Positions 5,895 to 7,643 of a DNA stretch of 7,643 nucleotides are shown here, piece after piece. The stretch's first letter is position 1. The number at the start of each line of letters is the position of its first letter. The notes beneath the pieces were generated by a model. It saw only the letters and a list, made by a program, of their open reading frames with translations. It did not search any database and had not been told where the DNA came from. The position numbers and the translations under genes were made by a program. Source of the DNA: Myxococcota bacterium (lineage in GTDB: Bacteria > Myxococcota_A > Polyangia > HGW-17); NCBI GenBank assembly GCA_018821745.1, contig JAHJLU010000785.1:1-7643 (forward strand), read 5' to 3'.

Positions 5895-6377
5895 TTAGCC
5901 TTTTTTCAGGGTGTCCATGAAATGGTCGTCTTTTGCGAACACATCCGCCTGCTGGTGGAAGTCAAGGAAGTGCACATAAATAGCCACGTCCTGGGCGTTG
6001 AAATCACTCTCAAGCTCCTTGGCCTTCTCACGGAGAACCGGCTCGGGGACGGTCTTGAGGAAACTCTCGTCGGTCTCACCGTTGCGATGCTTCACATTGA
6101 TCTTGTCGAGAAAAGAAGCAAGCATGGGACGCTTTCGGTGGATAAGCCACTCATAAATCAGAGACTGGGCCACATGGAAATTATTTCCCTGGACCGCCTC
6201 CATGAGCCGGCCCTTCCAGATCTCAGCCCGCTTTTTGAGACTGAGAATCCTGGTGGGGATCCTGGTCGAGATGTCGGCGGAGTTGAGGACCCGCTTGAAC
6301 TGTCCGGAGTTGAAGTCGTCGACAATGGCTTCCACCTTTTCCCGACCAATGCTGTTCACTATTTCAATCGGCTGCAT
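5895..6377 (-). CDS. Hypothetical protein, 160 residues, predicted helical
   Basis: I do not recognise a family. The ATG at 6377 follows GGGAG with 7 bases between, a good ribosome site. The protein has no signal peptide, no membrane segment and no cysteine, so it should be cytoplasmic. It is rich in Lys, Glu, Asp and large hydrophobics in helix-like periodicity. The stretch at about 60-90 (E-A-V-Q-G-N-N-F, then A-Q-S-L-I-Y-E-W-L) resembles one helical-repeat hairpin, but one is too few to call TPR. It sits between rho and the zinc-finger TPR gene, and its stop lies 2 bases before the start of the latter, so those two are almost certainly co-expressed and may act together. That it is a real gene is supported by the tight spacing, good ribosome site and normal composition. 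Confidence 0.8.
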   Translation of the reverse strand: MQPIEIVNSIGREKVEAIVDDFNSGQFKRVLNSADISTRIPTRILSLKKRAEIWKGRLMEAVQGNNFHVAQSLIYEWLIHRKRPMLASFLDKINVKHRNGETDESFLKTVPEPVLREKAKELESDFNAQDVAIYVHFLDFHQQADVFAKDDHFMDTLKKG

Positions 6378-6429
6378 CTGCGCACTCCCTCTCCTTCGCG
6401 GTCCCGTGGGGACGGCAAAGGGAAAGCCA

Positions 6430-6453
6430 CCCCGGGACCATGTGGCCCCGGGG
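6430..6453 (-). other. Strong GC hairpin after rho
   Basis: On the minus strand CCCCGGGGCC and GGTCCCGGGG form a 10-bp stem (one G-U pair) closed by the loop ACAT. It begins 25 bases after the rho stop codon. The following bases, TGGCTTTCCCTTT, are only moderately T-rich, so it is at best an imperfect intrinsic terminator. It could also protect the 3' end of the rho message or attenuate expression of the two genes downstream. A smaller hairpin, GTCCC/GGGAC with a 3-base loop (6401-6413), follows. Confidence 0.5.
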
Positions 6454-6478
6454 ATGACACTGGTTCACTGAGCGAAAA

Positions 6479-7643
6479 CTAGGCCGACATGGAGTCGACA
6501 AAATCCTGGTTGTGTTCGGTCTTGCCAAGTTTGTCGAGCATGAATTCCATGGCGTCGATAACATTGAGTGGATGCAGCAGCTGCCGGAGAATCCACACAC
6601 GGTTGAGGACGTGGGGAGGAAGCAGGAGCTCTTCTTTTCGGGTACCCGACTTGTTGATGTCGAGGCAGGGGAAGATGCGTTTTTCCATGAGCTTGCGGTC
6701 GAGATGGATCTCGGAGTTACCGGTGCCTTTGAACTCTTCGAAGATGACCTCGTCCATACGGGAGCCCGTATCAACCAGCGCGGTGGCGATAATGGTGAGG
6801 CTGCCGCCCTCTTCCACGTTACGTGCGGCACCAAAGAAGCGCTTGGGTTTGTGGAGCGCGTTGGAGTCCACACCACCGGAGAGAATCTTGCCGGATGGGG
6901 GAACCACGGTGTTGTATGCGCGGGCAAGGCGGGTGATGGAGTCGAGAAGAATGACGACGTCTTTGCGGTGTTCCACCAGACGCTTGGCTTTCTCGATAAC
7001 CATCTCGGCGACCTGTACGTGACGGGCTGCGGGCTCGTCGAAGGTGGAGGAGATGACCTCGCCCTTGACGCTGCGCTGCATGTCCGTAACTTCCTCGGGG
7101 CGCTCGTCAATAAGCAGGACCATGAGCACGGTGTCGGGATGATTGGTGCTGATGGCGTTGGCGATGTCCTGGAGGAGCATGGTTTTACCGGCGCGGGGAG
7201 GGGAAACGATGAGGCAGCGCTGACCCTTGCCGATGGGAGTGAGGAGATCCACGATACGGGTGGACATGTTCTTGCGGTCACTCTCGAGCATCAGTTTTTC
7301 CTGAGGATACAGGGGAGTGAGGTTGTCAAAGAAGATTTTGTCCAGCTGCAGCTTGGGGGACTCCATATTGATACGGTCGACCTTGAGGAGGGCAAAATAG
7401 CGCTCGGAGGTCTTGGGGGGGCGGACTTCGCCCTCTATGGTGTCACCGGTCTTGAGACCGAAACGTTTGATCTGGGAAGGAGAAACGTAAATATCGTCGG
7501 GACCTGGGAGATAGTTGTAGTCGGGGGAACGGAGGAATCCGTATCCGTCGGGGAGGATTTCGATGACGCCACGGCCAACGATGGTCTCACCCTGGTTGGC
7601 TGCGGATCCGAGAATTCTGAAGATGAGGTCTTGTTTCCTGAGA
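6479..7643 (-). CDS. rho: Transcription termination factor Rho, partial (N-terminus beyond window)
   Basis: Hexameric RNA-dependent ATPase/helicase that ends transcription. The frame stays open from the window edge to the TAG at 6481-6479, giving 387 complete codons. The in-frame ATG at 7366 is internal, because clear Rho sequence continues upstream. Alignment by eye to E. coli Rho (419 residues) begins near residue 29, so about 28 residues are missing. Visible parts in order: the end of the N-terminal helical domain (R-K-Q-D-L-I-F); the cold-shock-like RNA-binding domain with D-G-Y-G-F-L-R-S, G-P-D-D-I-Y-V-S-P-S-Q-I and R-Y-F-A-L-L-K-V; the ATPase P-loop S-P-P-R-A-G-K-T (7181-7204); L-L-I-D-E-R-P-E-E-V-T; the Walker B V-V-I-L-L-D-S-I-T; the Q-loop S-G-G-V-D-S-N-A-L-H-K-P; and S-G-T-R-K-E-E-L-L, which carries the arginine finger. 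The P-loop has Arg where E. coli has Lys (P-P-K), a common variant. No disruption is seen. Confidence 0.97.
   Translation of the reverse strand, partial: LRKQDLIFRILGSAANQGETIVGRGVIEILPDGYGFLRSPDYNYLPGPDDIYVSPSQIKRFGLKTGDTIEGEVRPPKTSERYFALLKVDRINMESPKLQLDKIFFDNLTPLYPQEKLMLESDRKNMSTRIVDLLTPIGKGQRCLIVSPPRAGKTMLLQDIANAISTNHPDTVLMVLLIDERPEEVTDMQRSVKGEVISSTFDEPAARHVQVAEMVIEKAKRLVEHRKDVVILLDSITRLARAYNTVVPPSGKILSGGVDSNALHKPKRFFGAARNVEEGGSLTIIATALVDTGSRMDEVIFEEFKGTGNSEIHLDRKLMEKRIFPCLDINKSGTRKEELLLPPHVLNRVWILRQLLHPLNVIDAMEFMLDKLGKTEHNQDFVDSMSA

Noticed and set aside
6479..7366. A 295-residue Rho starting at the ATG at 7366
   Set aside because: The frame stays open upstream and encodes the conserved Rho RNA-binding domain to the window edge, so this ATG is an internal Met.

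Overview
The window is from a GC-rich bacterial chromosome. All seven genes that can be supported lie on the minus strand, so transcription runs from high to low coordinates. A bacterial Rho factor and exported proteins (a lipoprotein and a cleavable signal peptide) point to a bacterium, probably Gram-negative. Its type IIB topoisomerase, DNA topoisomerase VI, is standard in archaea and plants but patchy in bacteria. The sequence alone does not fix the phylum; an uncultured deltaproteobacteria-like or planctomycete-like lineage would fit, but that is a guess.

Layout in order of transcription. (1) 7643-6479: rho, lacking only about the first 28 codons. (2) 6478-6378: a gap with a strong GC hairpin. 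(3) 6377-5895: an unrecognised 160-residue, probably all-helical protein, followed after 2 bases by (4) 5892-5101: a membrane protein with a B-box-like zinc-binding N-terminus, one transmembrane helix and TPR repeats. (5) 5100-4804: a 297-base hairpin-rich gap with a weak terminator candidate and two tandem hairpins just before the next gene. (6) 4803-2491: topoisomerase VI subunit B, which overlaps (7) 2498-1407: topoisomerase VI subunit A. (8) 1260-670: a small lipoprotein with two thrombospondin type 3 (calcium-binding) repeats. (9) 513-1: the N-terminal part of an unrecognised secreted protein, cut by the window edge.

The core of the window is the topoisomerase VI operon. The subunits should assemble as an A2B2 enzyme: B binds ATP and acts as a gate, A cleaves both DNA strands through a tyrosine. 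All expected catalytic motifs are present in both, so the enzyme looks functional. Subunit B is unusual in three ways: a run of acidic residues at the N-terminus; an insert of about 80 residues in the transducer region that resembles a second copy of the H2TH helical unit; and a very acidic C-terminal tail ending in Q-Q-S-L-F-F, which looks like a bacterial beta-sliding-clamp binding peptide. Together these suggest an archaeal-type enzyme adapted to a bacterial replication setting, which is the most interesting hypothesis here.

No mobile element, CRISPR array, rRNA or convincing tRNA was seen.
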